Below, in pieces: positions 1 to 6,942 of a stretch of 11,899 nucleotides of DNA (position 1 is its first letter; every line of letters begins with the position of its first letter). The notes beneath the pieces were generated by a model that saw only the letters and a list, made by a program, of their open reading frames with translations, did no database searches and had not been told where the DNA came from. The stretch covers positions 1 through 11,899 of the forward strand of contig CAMLKX010000037.1 in the NCBI GenBank assembly GCA_946480515.1. Direction: 5' to 3'. Made by a program: the position numbers and the translations under genes. The stretch is from an uncultured Sphingomonadaceae bacterium (GTDB lineage: Bacteria; Pseudomonadota; Alphaproteobacteria; Sphingomonadales; Sphingomonadaceae).

Positions 1-728
1 CGATGACCGCGCAAATGGCCCGAGCGATTTGCGATCGCCGCACGGGCATCGGCTGCGATCAGTTGATCCTGCTCGAACCCTCGACTGCTGCCAACCTCAG
101 GATGCGAATCTGGAACCAGGACGGGGGCGAGGTCGAAAGCTGCGGCAATGCCACCCGCTGCGTCATTGCCTTGACCGAGGCGAGCAGCATCGAAACCGGC
201 GGCGGCATCCTGACCGGAGAAGCGATTGGCGCCGAAGTCGAGGTCGCGATGGGTGAGCCGCGCTTCGGGTGGGAGGAGATCCCGCTGGCCTATGCGATGG
301 ACACCAACCCGCTGCCGCTCGGCTGGGATGGTCTCGAGCGGCCAATCGCCGTCAATGTCGGCAATCCCCACCTCGTTTTCTTCGTTGAATCGATCGATTC
401 AGTCCCACTCGACCGCATCGGGCCGACGATCGAGACCGATCCGGCCTTTCCCGAGCGGATCAACGTCAATGTCGCCGCGATTGCAGAGGGGGAAATCCGC
501 CTTCGCACGTGGGAACGCGGTGCCGGACTGACCCATGCCTGCGGCACGGGAGCTTGCGCCACCGGTGTCGCTGCGATCCTGACGCGCCGGGTGCAAGGAC
601 CGGTCAACGTCGTCATGTCCGGCGGCTCACTGCTGATCTCATGGGCGCCCGGCAGCCCGATCATGATGCGCGGGCCGGCGACCCACGTCTTCAGCGGCAA
701 GATCAATCTGGAAACGCTCGGCGGATGA
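1..728 (+). CDS. dapF: Diaminopimelate epimerase (5' end outside window)
   Basis: DapF interconverts LL- and meso-diaminopimelate in the cytoplasm, the step before lysine and peptidoglycan cross-link precursor. About 241 residues are visible. Both active-site cysteine motifs are present: ESCGNATRC near visible residue 46 (Cys about 47) and ERGAGLTHACGTGACA near 171-186 (Cys about 180). The NVGNPH motif near 118-123 and the C-terminal GPATHVFSG are also typical. The family is about 265-280 residues and starts with a MHGLGNDF-type segment that is absent here, so roughly 20-25 N-terminal residues lie left of the window. The ATG at base 3 is internal (MTAQMARAICDRRTG), not the start. The TGA at 726-728 overlaps the mtaB ATG at 725 by four bases, so this is the first visible gene of the plus-strand operon. 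The family call is secure. Confidence 0.96.
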   Translation, partial: MTAQMARAICDRRTGIGCDQLILLEPSTAANLRMRIWNQDGGEVESCGNATRCVIALTEASSIETGGGILTGEAIGAEVEVAMGEPRFGWEEIPLAYAMDTNPLPLGWDGLERPIAVNVGNPHLVFFVESIDSVPLDRIGPTIETDPAFPERINVNVAAIAEGEIRLRTWERGAGLTHACGTGACATGVAAILTRRVQGPVNVVMSGGSLLISWAPGSPIMMRGPATHVFSGKINLETLGG

Positions 729-1867
729 GCGTCGAAACAATCACCCTCGGCTGCCGGCTAAATTTCGCCGAAAGCGAAGCCATGCGGGCTGCCGAGCAGC
801 GATCCGGGCCGACGGTGATCATCAACAGTTGCGCGGTGACCAACGAGGCGGTGCGACAGACTCGCCAGACCATCCGCAAAACGCGCCGTGAACAGCCGCA
901 GGCCAGGATCATCGTCGCGGGATGCGCGGTGCAACTCGACCCCACCAGCTTCGCAGCCATGCCTGAGGTCGACGAGGTGAAGGTCCGCGATTTTACGGCT
1001 CCGCCTGCGATTGCCGCCGGCTATCGGCAGCGCGTCCGCAGCTTTGTCGCCGTCCAGACCGGATGCGATCACCGCTGCACCTTCTGCACCATCTGGCAGG
1101 CGCGTGGGCCCAGTCGATCGCTCCCGTTCGAAATGATCCGCTCTGCGGTCGAGCGCGAGCTGGCGATCGGCGCGCGCGAAATCGTTCTGACCGGTGTCGA
1201 CATCACCAGCTACGAAGGCGGTCTTGGCCTGTTGGTCGAGCGGCTGCTTGCCACGCTTCCGGCATTGCAGCGCCTACGCCTGTCCTCGCTCGACAGCATC
1301 GAGATCGATCCGCTGCTGCTGGAGCTGATCGCGGGCGAACCGCGCTTGATGCCGCATTTCCACCTGTCATTGCAGGCTGGCGACGACATGATCCTCAAGC
1401 GAATGAAGCGGCGTCACGACCGGGAGCATGCCGTCCGGCTGGTCGAGCGGATCAAGGCGGTGCGCCCTGACGCGACGATCGGAGCCGACCTGATTGCCGG
1501 ATTCCCGACAGAAACCGAGGACATGGCGCTGCGAACGTTACAGCTGCTCGAAGATTGCGACATCGTCGCGGCACACGTCTTCCCCTTCTCGCCCCGTCCC
1601 AACACTCCCGCGGCGCGGATGCCTCAGGTTGAGCGCGAAATCGTCAAGGCCCGCGCGGCCCGCCTACGCGCCGCCGCGGAGGCCCGTCGAACCCGCTGGC
1701 TTACAAGCCTCATCGGGACGGTTCAGGCGGTACTGATTGAAAATCGGAGCGAGGGGCACACGGACAATTTTGCGCCGATCCGCATGGAAGGCTCGACGCG
1801 GGGAGACTCTGGCGCTGCATTCATCGTCGGAGCGGACGCAGCAAAACTGATCGGCCAGTGGGCATGA
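725..1867 (+). CDS. mtaB: tRNA t6A37 methylthiotransferase MtaB (radical SAM)
   Basis: The product is 380 residues. MtaB adds a methylthio group to t6A at position 37 of ANN-decoding tRNAs, using SAM and two [4Fe-4S] clusters. The N-terminal MTTase domain carries its three cysteines (Cys10 in TLGCRLN, Cys36 in NSCAVTN, Cys67 in AGCAVQ). The radical SAM triad CDHRCTFC is at 114-121. ADLIAGFPTET and HVFPFSPRPNTPAARMP are typical of the MtaB subgroup rather than MiaB or RimO. The last 60 or so residues resemble a TRAM RNA-binding domain (ENRSEGHTDNFAPI). I chose the ATG at 725 because MSVETITLGCRLN matches the family N-terminus and it overlaps the dapF stop; the frame is open back to 509 but that part reads as dapF shadow. 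It is compact: the linker before the CxxxCxxC motif and the loop after LTGVDITSY are shorter than in B. subtilis MtaB (about 450 residues). Confidence 0.93.
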   Translation: MSVETITLGCRLNFAESEAMRAAEQRSGPTVIINSCAVTNEAVRQTRQTIRKTRREQPQARIIVAGCAVQLDPTSFAAMPEVDEVKVRDFTAPPAIAAGYRQRVRSFVAVQTGCDHRCTFCTIWQARGPSRSLPFEMIRSAVERELAIGAREIVLTGVDITSYEGGLGLLVERLLATLPALQRLRLSSLDSIEIDPLLLELIAGEPRLMPHFHLSLQAGDDMILKRMKRRHDREHAVRLVERIKAVRPDATIGADLIAGFPTETEDMALRTLQLLEDCDIVAAHVFPFSPRPNTPAARMPQVEREIVKARAARLRAAAEARRTRWLTSLIGTVQAVLIENRSEGHTDNFAPIRMEGSTRGDSGAAFIVGADAAKLIGQWA

Positions 1868-2754
1868 ACGGGGAAGCGAGCTGGATCGATCGGCTGCGCG
1901 GAGGCTTTCGCAAGACCGCCGACCGGATCGGCGACAATCTCGCCGGGATCGCCACGCGCACCGCATTGGACACGAGCACGCTCGACGATGTCGAAGAAGC
2001 GTTGATCGCCTCCGATCTCGGCCCGGCAGCGTCACGCCGAATCCGTGAGGGCATCGCGACGCGCAAGTTCGAACAGCTCGACGAACGTGGACTGCGCACC
2101 ATCCTCGCCGAAGAGATCGAGCAAATCCTCGCGCCTGTCGCGAAGCCGCTCGACGTCTGGGGGTTCCCACGGCCGCACGTCATCCTCGTCATCGGCGTCA
2201 ACGGCTCCGGCAAAACAACCACGATCGGCAAGCTTGGCCACCTGCTGCAGGAGCAGGATTATGGCGTGATGCTCGCGGCCGGCGACACCTTCCGCGCCGC
2301 AGCGATCGAGCAGCTGAAGATCTGGGGCGACCGGATCAACGCGCCAGTCATTTCCGGGAAGGAGGGCGGCGATGCGGCGGGACTCGTGTTCGACGGGGTC
2401 AAGCAGGCCACCGCTACTGGCATCGACGCGCTGATTGTCGACACTGCCGGCCGGCTGCAGAACAAGGCTCATCTGATGGACGAGCTTGCCAAGGTCCGCC
2501 GAGTCCTCGGCCGCCTGAACCCGGAAGCGCCTCATGACGTTGTGCTGGTGCTCGACGCGACGACCGGCCAAAATGCACTGAACGGCCTGATCATGACCAA
2601 GCTGGACGGAACCGCACGTGGCGGGGTGATGGTCGCCGCGGCCGAGAAGTTCGGGCTGCCGATCCATGCGATCGGCGTTGGTGAGGGGATTGAGGACTTG
2701 CGCCCGTTTGACCCGCGAGCGGTCGCCCGGGCGATTGCCGGAGTCCCCGCATGA
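1864..2754 (+). CDS. ftsY: Signal recognition particle receptor FtsY (internal 12-residue deletion)
   Basis: FtsY is the SRP GTPase receptor that docks ribosome-nascent chain-SRP complexes at the inner membrane. The product is 296 residues with the short alphaproteobacterial N-terminus: an N domain at about 10-95, then the NG GTPase with P-loop GVNGSGKTTT 111-120, DTFRAAAIEQL 141-151, DTAGR 193-197, DATTGQNAL 231-239, TKLDGTARGG 245-254 and GVGEGIEDLRPFDP 271-284. After DATTGQNALN the sequence goes straight to GLIMTKLDG. In E. coli FtsY about 12 more residues (QAKLFHEAVGLT) lie between these points, forming most of a helix. The reading frame and all flanking motifs are intact, so this is a clean in-frame loss of about 36 bases around 2581-2586. 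The ATG at 1864 overlaps the mtaB stop (ATGA); an in-frame GTG at 1858 is less likely. Identity is certain, but whether this copy folds normally is open. Confidence 0.93.
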   Translation: MNGEASWIDRLRGGFRKTADRIGDNLAGIATRTALDTSTLDDVEEALIASDLGPAASRRIREGIATRKFEQLDERGLRTILAEEIEQILAPVAKPLDVWGFPRPHVILVIGVNGSGKTTTIGKLGHLLQEQDYGVMLAAGDTFRAAAIEQLKIWGDRINAPVISGKEGGDAAGLVFDGVKQATATGIDALIVDTAGRLQNKAHLMDELAKVRRVLGRLNPEAPHDVVLVLDATTGQNALNGLIMTKLDGTARGGVMVAAAEKFGLPIHAIGVGEGIEDLRPFDPRAVARAIAGVPA

Positions 2755-3356
2755 GCAGTCCCGCCAAGGAAGTTGGGTCCGGCCTGCGCCTGGCGCTCGA
2801 TCTCGGGCCGCTGCTGATCTTTTTCGTCGCCAATGCCTGGTACGGGCCGTTCATCGCCACCGCCATGTTCATGGTGGCGATCGTCGTCGCGATAGGAGTC
2901 TCGTTGGCGATCACCGGCCGGGTCAGCATGCTTCAGCTATTCTCCGGCGGGCTCGTGCTGGTGATGGGCGCGCTCACCGTCTGGCTCCAGAACGAGACGT
3001 TCATCAAGATCAAGCCCACGATCTACTACGGCATTGTCACCGCACTTCTCACCTTCGGGCTGATGACCGGGAAACCGCTGCTCAAACTCGCGCTCGGTAG
3101 CGCCTATCCCGGGTTGAGCGACGAAGGTTGGCGCAAGCTCACACGCAATTGGGCGATCTTTTTCGCCCTCATGGCGCTCCTCAATGAAGCCGTCTGGCGC
3201 AACACCTCGACCGACTTCTGGATCGGCTTCAAATTGTGGGGCGCCCTTCCAATCACCTTCCTGTTTGCCGCGGCGAACATCCCGATGCTGCTCCGCCACG
3301 GCCTGACCCAGGAACAGGCGCCGGCGCTGGCCACCGAGGAGGCTACGGCGGAGTGA
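2751..3356 (+). CDS. ispZ: Inner-membrane septation protein IspZ/YciB
   Basis: This is a 201-residue integral membrane protein of the IspZ/YciB (intracellular septation protein A) family, linked in other bacteria to cell division, envelope synthesis and intracellular spread. Family marks include [13 protein letters not shown] (16-28), the segment [17 protein letters not shown] (78-94) and the [17 protein letters not shown] stretch (145-161). Hydrophobic segments lie at about 19-29, 34-54, 62-79, 90-105, 133-149 and 161-181, giving five or six membrane passes. The C-terminal 15 residues are hydrophilic. The ATG at 2751 overlaps the ftsY TGA (ATGA), and the gene ends in a GTGA overlap with the ABC ATPase. 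Its place directly after ftsY is a familiar alphaproteobacterial arrangement. The biochemical function of the family is not well defined. Confidence 0.93.
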   Translation: MSSPAKEVGSGLRLALDLGPLLIFFVANAWYGPFIATAMFMVAIVVAIGVSLAITGRVSMLQLFSGGLVLVMGALTVWLQNETFIKIKPTIYYGIVTALLTFGLMTGKPLLKLALGSAYPGLSDEGWRKLTRNWAIFFALMALLNEAVWRNTSTDFWIGFKLWGALPITFLFAAANIPMLLRHGLTQEQAPALATEEATAE

Positions 3357-4291
3357 CCGAACCAGTGCTGTCGATCCGCTCAGTCCGCAAGGCCTACGCC
3401 AGCGGAACCGAAGCGTTGAAGGGGATCGATCTCGACATTGAGCGGGGCGAGATTTTCGCGCTGCTCGGACCGAACGGTGCCGGCAAGACGACGCTGATCA
3501 ACATCATATGCGGGATCGTCAACTCCAGCGGCGGTGAGGTGCTGGTCGAAGGCGATCACTGGCGCCGGGACTATCGCAAAGCCCGCACCCGCATCGGCCT
3601 GGTCCCCCAGGAATTGCTGATCGACGTGTTCGAGCCGGTCGAGAACACCGTCGCTTTCAGCCGCGGGCTATTCGGCAAGCGAGCCGATTCCGCGCGGGTT
3701 GAGCAGATCCTCCGCGATCTGTCACTCTGGGACAAACGCAAGGCCATCATGCGGGAGCTGTCCGGAGGGATGAAGCGGCGAGTAATGATCGCCAAGGCGC
3801 TGGCCCACGACCCGACGATCCTGTTTCTGGACGAGCCGACCGCTGGAGTCGACGTGGAGCTTCGCCGGGACATGTGGGAGCTGGTCCGGCGGCTGCGGGA
3901 CAATGGCACGACGATCATCCTGACCACGCACTATATCGAAGAGGCGGAAGAGATGGCAGACCGCGTCGGCGTCATCTCCCAGGGCGAGCTGATCCTGGTC
4001 GAGGACAAGCATACGTTGATGCGCAAGCTTGGGCGCAAGGAGCTGACCCTGCAACTTGGGGAAGCGCTCTCATCCATCCCGCGGGAGCTTGCCGAGTGGT
4101 CACTCGTGCTCAGCGACAATGGCCGGACGCTGACCTACACCTATGATGCGCGCGGTGAGCGCACGGGCATCCCGTCGTTGCTGACCGCGATGCGCGACCT
4201 CGGTATCGGCTTCAAGGATCTCGAAACGCATCAATCCAGTCTCGAGGAAATCTTCGTGAACCTGGTCAACGATCGCCGGAAAGCGGCATGA
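3353..4291 (+). CDS. yadG: ABC-2 type exporter ATPase, YadG-like
   Basis: This is the 312-residue cytoplasmic ATPase of an ABC-2 exporter. Walker A GPNGAGKT is at 39-46, the Q-loop GLVPQE at 82-87 (Gln86), the signature LSGGMKRR at 136-143, Walker [13 protein letters not shown] at 156-167 and the switch His at 193 ([10 protein letters not shown]). The pattern [15 protein letters not shown] and the C-terminal [14 protein letters not shown] closely follow E. coli YadG (308 residues). The substrate is unknown. The start is a GTG at 3353 whose GTGA overlaps the ispZ stop; translation from there gives [15 protein letters not shown], the normal N-terminus for the family. The frame is open back to 3236 but that part overlaps ispZ. 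It ends in an ATGA overlap with the permease, so the two exporter subunits are probably made in coupled fashion. Confidence 0.94.
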   Translation: MTEPVLSIRSVRKAYASGTEALKGIDLDIERGEIFALLGPNGAGKTTLINIICGIVNSSGGEVLVEGDHWRRDYRKARTRIGLVPQELLIDVFEPVENTVAFSRGLFGKRADSARVEQILRDLSLWDKRKAIMRELSGGMKRRVMIAKALAHDPTILFLDEPTAGVDVELRRDMWELVRRLRDNGTTIILTTHYIEEAEEMADRVGVISQGELILVEDKHTLMRKLGRKELTLQLGEALSSIPRELAEWSLVLSDNGRTLTYTYDARGERTGIPSLLTAMRDLGIGFKDLETHQSSLEEIFVNLVNDRRKAA

Positions 4292-5058
4292 CCGGTTTCA
4301 ATCATCCTGGCGTCTGGGCGATCTTCAAGTTCGAGATGCTGCGCTTTCGCCGCACCTTGTGGACCGGCCTCGCGGTCCCGGTGATCACGACTTCGCTCTA
4401 TTTCATCGTCTTCGGGTCCGCGATCGGAACCCGGATGACGGAAGTCGGCGGGGTCGATTACGGCAGTTTCATCGTCCCCGGGCTGATGATGCTCTCGCTG
4501 TTCACGGAATGCATTTTCAACGCCAGCTTCGGCATTTACATGCCGCGATTCACCGGCACCAGTTACGAGATCCTGTCGGCGCCGCTCTCTCCCTTGGAGA
4601 TCGTGCTCGGCTTTGTTGGCGCAGCGGCAACCAAAGCCACTCTCGTGGCGCTCATGATCCTCGCCACTGCAAACCTGTTCGTTGAGGTCAGGGTCGAGCA
4701 TCCGCTGTGGATGCTGATCTATTTGCTGCTGGTCGCCGCCACCTTCTCCCTCTTTGGCTTTATCGTTGGGATCTGGGCCAAGGGCTTCGAGCATCTGCAG
4801 ATTATTCCGCTGCTGGTCGTCACCCCGCTGACCTTCCTCGGCGGCGCGTTTTATTCGATGGATATGCTGGCCGAGCCGTGGCGCACGATCACCCTGTTCA
4901 ATCCGGTGGTTTACCTGATCAACGGCTTCCGCTGGACCTTCTTCGGGATGGCCGAGGTTCCCGTCGCCATCAGCCTGACCGCCACATTGGCGTTCTTCCT
5001 GATCTGCCTCGGCGTGATCGTATGGATCTTCAAGACCGGCTATCGCCTGAAACAATGA
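4288..5058 (+). CDS. yadH: ABC-2 type exporter permease, YadH-like
   Basis: This 256-residue membrane subunit pairs with the upstream ATPase; E. coli YadH has the same length. After a short cytoplasmic N-terminus with a basic segment (MLRFRRTLW) there are six hydrophobic stretches, at about 26-44, 60-80, 103-128, 140-160, 170-190 and 228-250. The ABC-2 family segments [32 protein letters not shown] and [37 protein letters not shown] are all recognisable. It is the last gene of the coupled operon, with its ATG in an ATGA overlap with the ATPase stop. The next gene is 90 bases away. Which substrate is exported cannot be told from sequence. Nothing is truncated. Confidence 0.93.
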   Translation: MTGFNHPGVWAIFKFEMLRFRRTLWTGLAVPVITTSLYFIVFGSAIGTRMTEVGGVDYGSFIVPGLMMLSLFTECIFNASFGIYMPRFTGTSYEILSAPLSPLEIVLGFVGAAATKATLVALMILATANLFVEVRVEHPLWMLIYLLLVAATFSLFGFIVGIWAKGFEHLQIIPLLVVTPLTFLGGAFYSMDMLAEPWRTITLFNPVVYLINGFRWTFFGMAEVPVAISLTATLAFFLICLGVIVWIFKTGYRLKQ

Positions 5059-5136
5059 TCCAGGCCCGTGGAAGCTGCGGCGATGAGCGCTTGCCCATTG
5101 GGGTCAGATAGCCGTAACGAATGACCAGTGTTCGAC

Positions 5137-5142
5137 AGGGGA
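5137..5142 (+). promoter_or_regulatory. Ribosome binding site of the PuuD-like gene
   Basis: AGGGGA lies six bases before the ATG at 5149 and fixes that start. The rest of the 90-base gap after the exporter permease (5059-5148) shows no convincing sigma-70 promoter and no strong hairpin, so read-through from the upstream operon is possible. Confidence 0.6.
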
Positions 5143-5148
5143 ACGTAA

Positions 5149-5718
5149 ATGGGGAAACTACTAGAAAATCTTCATCTGACCTTGGTCGTCGGATTGGTAC
5201 TCGCGCTCGCGTTGATGGGCATTTTCCACGCCGAGATCATCGAGGCGCCGGTCATTTTCCGCTGGCTCCACGTGTTCTTCGGCATCCTGTGGATCGGCCT
5301 GCTTTATTATTTCAACTTCGTGCAGATCCCGACGATGCCGAAAGTCCCGGCCGAACTGAAGCCGGGCGTTTCGAAGTTTATTGCTCCAAGCGCCCTGTTC
5401 TTCTTCCGCTGGGGCGCGGCCTTTACGGTCCTGACCGGAGCCATTCTGGCTTGGTTGAGCGGCTATCTGGTTGAAGCGCTGACCTTCCAGGAAGGCTTCC
5501 AGCTGATCGGTACCGGCATGTGGCTGGCGTTGATCATGGCTTTCAACGTTTGGTTCATCATCTGGCCAAACCAAAAGAAGGCGCTCGGGCTGGTCGATGC
5601 CGATGATGCGGCAAAGGCCAAATCGGCGCGGACGGCAATGCTGGCCAGCCGGACCAACACTTTGCTGTCCATCCCGATGCTCTACGCGATGACCACCTAT
5701 CAGTCGCTCGGCGGCTGA
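5149..5718 (+). CDS. PuuD-family (urate hydroxylase N-terminal domain) membrane protein, short form
   Basis: This is a 189-residue integral membrane protein. It contains segments I associate with the membrane part of PuuD urate hydroxylase: FRWLHVFFGILWIGLLYYFNFVQIPTMPK (37-65), FFRWGAAFTVLTG (85-97), FNVWFIIWPNQKKALG (132-147) and ASRTNTLLSIPML (166-178). Five hydrophobic segments lie at about 8-27, 38-58, 83-107, 117-140 and 169-185. His27 and His41 lie in or next to membrane segments and could be haem ligands (inference). Full PuuD proteins have a larger membrane domain and a C-terminal cytochrome c; no CxxCH motif is present here or in the next gene, so oxidation of urate is not assured. 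No purine-degradation gene is nearby. A good ribosome site (5137-5142) sets the start and a hairpin follows the stop. The gene is intact; its physiological role is uncertain. Confidence 0.8.
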   Translation: MGKLLENLHLTLVVGLVLALALMGIFHAEIIEAPVIFRWLHVFFGILWIGLLYYFNFVQIPTMPKVPAELKPGVSKFIAPSALFFFRWGAAFTVLTGAILAWLSGYLVEALTFQEGFQLIGTGMWLALIMAFNVWFIIWPNQKKALGLVDADDAAKAKSARTAMLASRTNTLLSIPMLYAMTTYQSLGG

Positions 5719-5732
5719 TCCGACTCACTTCA

Positions 5733-5762
5733 GAGGGGACGGTCTGAACGGCCGTTCCCCTC
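5733..5762 (+). terminator. Hairpin terminator after the PuuD-like gene
   Basis: GAGGGGACGG (5733-5742) pairs with CCGT plus CCCCTC (5752-5755 and 5757-5762), giving ten base pairs with one bulged T at 5756 and a nine-base loop. It begins 14 bases after the TGA at 5718. There is no T-run after the stem, so efficiency as an intrinsic terminator is uncertain, but no other role is evident. Confidence 0.55.
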
Positions 5763-5814
5763 GACACCCGGCGCTGGTTCCGAACAACTCTCTAACCGAG
5801 ATACAAGCGTTCGC

Positions 5815-5843
5815 TGGACAGGTCAGCGGCCCAGCACCATATC
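5815..5843 (+). promoter_or_regulatory. Candidate sigma-70 promoter for sufE
   Basis: TGGACA (5815-5820) matches TTGACA at five of six positions. After a 17-base spacer comes CATATC (5838-5843), a weak three-of-six match to TATAAT. The transcript would begin near 5850, some 70 bases before the sufE ATG. The site lies after the hairpin at 5733-5762, which suggests sufE is transcribed separately from the upstream gene. This is a match by eye only. Confidence 0.33.
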
Positions 5844-5853
5844 ACGGGTGGAC

Positions 5854-5925
5854 ATGGAGTTGATCGAGATCGTGCCTCCCAATTTCCGTGCTTTTGATCA
5901 GGCTACGAGCGCGCTGACATGCTGA
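5854..5925 (+). CDS. Possible 23-codon leader ORF overlapping the sufE start
   Basis: An ATG at 5854 opens a 23-residue frame (MELIEIVPPNFRAFDQATSALTC) that ends at TGA 5923-5925, seven bases into sufE, in a different frame. A weak GGGTGG lies just before the ATG, with spacing shorter than ideal. I recognise no family. Because sufE has no clear ribosome site of its own, translation of this frame could help to start sufE by coupling. It may equally be a chance open frame. Confidence 0.22.
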   Translation: MELIEIVPPNFRAFDQATSALTC

Positions 5926-6353
5926 CCACAAGCAACGCCAGGCCCGATCTTCCGCAGCTCGCAGATATCCTCGACGAATATGAGTTCCTGGACAGCGAGG
6001 ATCGCTACCGCCTGCTGATCGACCTTGGCCGCCGGCTTGAGCCGATGCCCGACGCATTGAAAACCGACGCCACGCTGGTTCGTGGCTGTTCGGCCGCGGT
6101 GTGGGTCTACCCGACCCAACTCCCCGACGGCCGGCTGCATTTTCTCGCCGACAGCAATGCGGCGATCACCAAAGGGATTGTCGCGCTGGTGCTCGCTGCC
6201 GTCCAGGACCGCAGCGCAGCGGAGATCGCCGCGGTCGACATCCGGGCGGAGATCGCCCCATTCGCCCTCGACAAGCAGCTCAGCTCGAACCGAACGCAGG
6301 GCATCCCGAACATGATCGCCTTGGTTCAGGAAACCGCCGCCCGTTACGCCTGA
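5919..6353 (+). CDS. sufE: SufE-family cysteine desulfuration protein
   Basis: SufE takes the persulfide sulfur from the cysteine desulfurase SufS and passes it to the SUF scaffold for Fe-S cluster assembly. The product is 144 residues, the normal length for SufE. The acceptor cysteine is Cys57 in the conserved block LVRGCSAAVWVYP (53-65); the N-terminal segment YEFLDSEDRYRLLIDLGRRLEPMP (21-44) and the C-terminal LSSNRTQGIPNMI also fit the family. The ATG at 5919 is the only reasonable start: the frame closes at 5895 and no other start codon lies between. No clear Shine-Dalgarno sequence precedes it. No other suf gene is in the window, so this is a stand-alone sufE. It converges on the J-domain gene with three bases between stop codons. 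A CsdE-type assignment is possible. Confidence 0.93.
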   Translation: MLTTSNARPDLPQLADILDEYEFLDSEDRYRLLIDLGRRLEPMPDALKTDATLVRGCSAAVWVYPTQLPDGRLHFLADSNAAITKGIVALVLAAVQDRSAAEIAAVDIRAEIAPFALDKQLSSNRTQGIPNMIALVQETAARYA

Positions 6354-6356
6354 TCC

Positions 6357-6887
6357 CTAGCTCGCCGGCTTACGTTCCTCGGCACGGCGAAGGACGTCGT
6401 ACGCTGCCTGCACCTGCTGAAAGCGCGCGGCGGCGTCCTGGTCATCAGGCCGCAAGTCCGGATGGTTTTCCTTGGCCAGCCGGCGGTAGGCCGCCTTGAT
6501 CGTATCGAAGCTGGCGTCGCTTTCGAGCTCAAGCACATCGAGCGCCCGCATTTCCTCGCGGCTGCGGGTGCCGTCGCCAGGACCGCCCCACTGCCAATGC
6601 GCTGACCGGCGAAATCCCGCTGCACCGGCAGCCTCGTCCGCCTCTCGCCGAGCGGCTTCTTCCGGATCAAGGCCGGCGAAGTAATTCCAGTTGCGATTGT
6701 ACTCGGCGGCATGACCCTCGCAAAAATACCAGCGCTCGCGGCTGTTGGGAGCCTTCGGCGCGGGTCGATCGCCTGGCTCTGTGCAGCCCTCCCGGTCGCA
6801 CAGCCGCACCTTCGCCGCGCCGCGTTCGCTGCCGTAGGCGCGCCAGCGGGGAAATCCCCAATCATCCGATCGCTTTTGGCGCCGCAT
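6357..6887 (-). CDS. J-domain protein with N-terminal cysteine cluster
   Basis: This is a 176-residue co-chaperone-like protein. The C-terminal 60 residues are a J domain (ALDVLELESDASFDTIKAAYRRLAKENHPDL), with the HPD motif at 142-144 that stimulates the ATPase of DnaK-type Hsp70s. The N-terminal half has Cys30, Cys35, Cys56 and His59 (CDREGC...YFCEGH), which look like zinc ligands, and an aromatic stretch NRNWNYFAG (65-72). There is no G/F region or DnaJ zinc-finger repeat, so this is a type-III-like J protein and not DnaJ. I chose the ATG at 6887 (MRRQKRSDDWGFPRWRAYG); the frame is open to 7007, but that part overlaps the RNase P RNA. The client is unknown. The gene follows rnpB on the same strand and may be reached by read-through. 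Confidence 0.85.
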   Translation of the reverse strand: MRRQKRSDDWGFPRWRAYGSERGAAKVRLCDREGCTEPGDRPAPKAPNSRERWYFCEGHAAEYNRNWNYFAGLDPEEAARREADEAAGAAGFRRSAHWQWGGPGDGTRSREEMRALDVLELESDASFDTIKAAYRRLAKENHPDLRPDDQDAAARFQQVQAAYDVLRRAEERKPAS

Positions 6888-6942
6888 AGCTAAGCTTACG
6901 CATCTCCAATCATGTTTGCGAGGAACACATTCGAAAGATCGA

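Noticed and set aside
509..724. Longer N-terminus for MtaB
   Set aside because: It overlaps dapF in another frame; the ATG at 725 gives the normal MTTase N-terminus.
4231..5055. Minus-strand open frame of 274 codons opposite the exporter permease
   Set aside because: The composition (Glu, Asp, Gln, His, Arg) is what a membrane protein gives when read on the other strand; no motif is present.
5091..5120. TTGCCC with an 18-base spacer and TAACGA as a promoter for the PuuD-like gene
   Set aside because: The -10 match is only two of six; not supportable.
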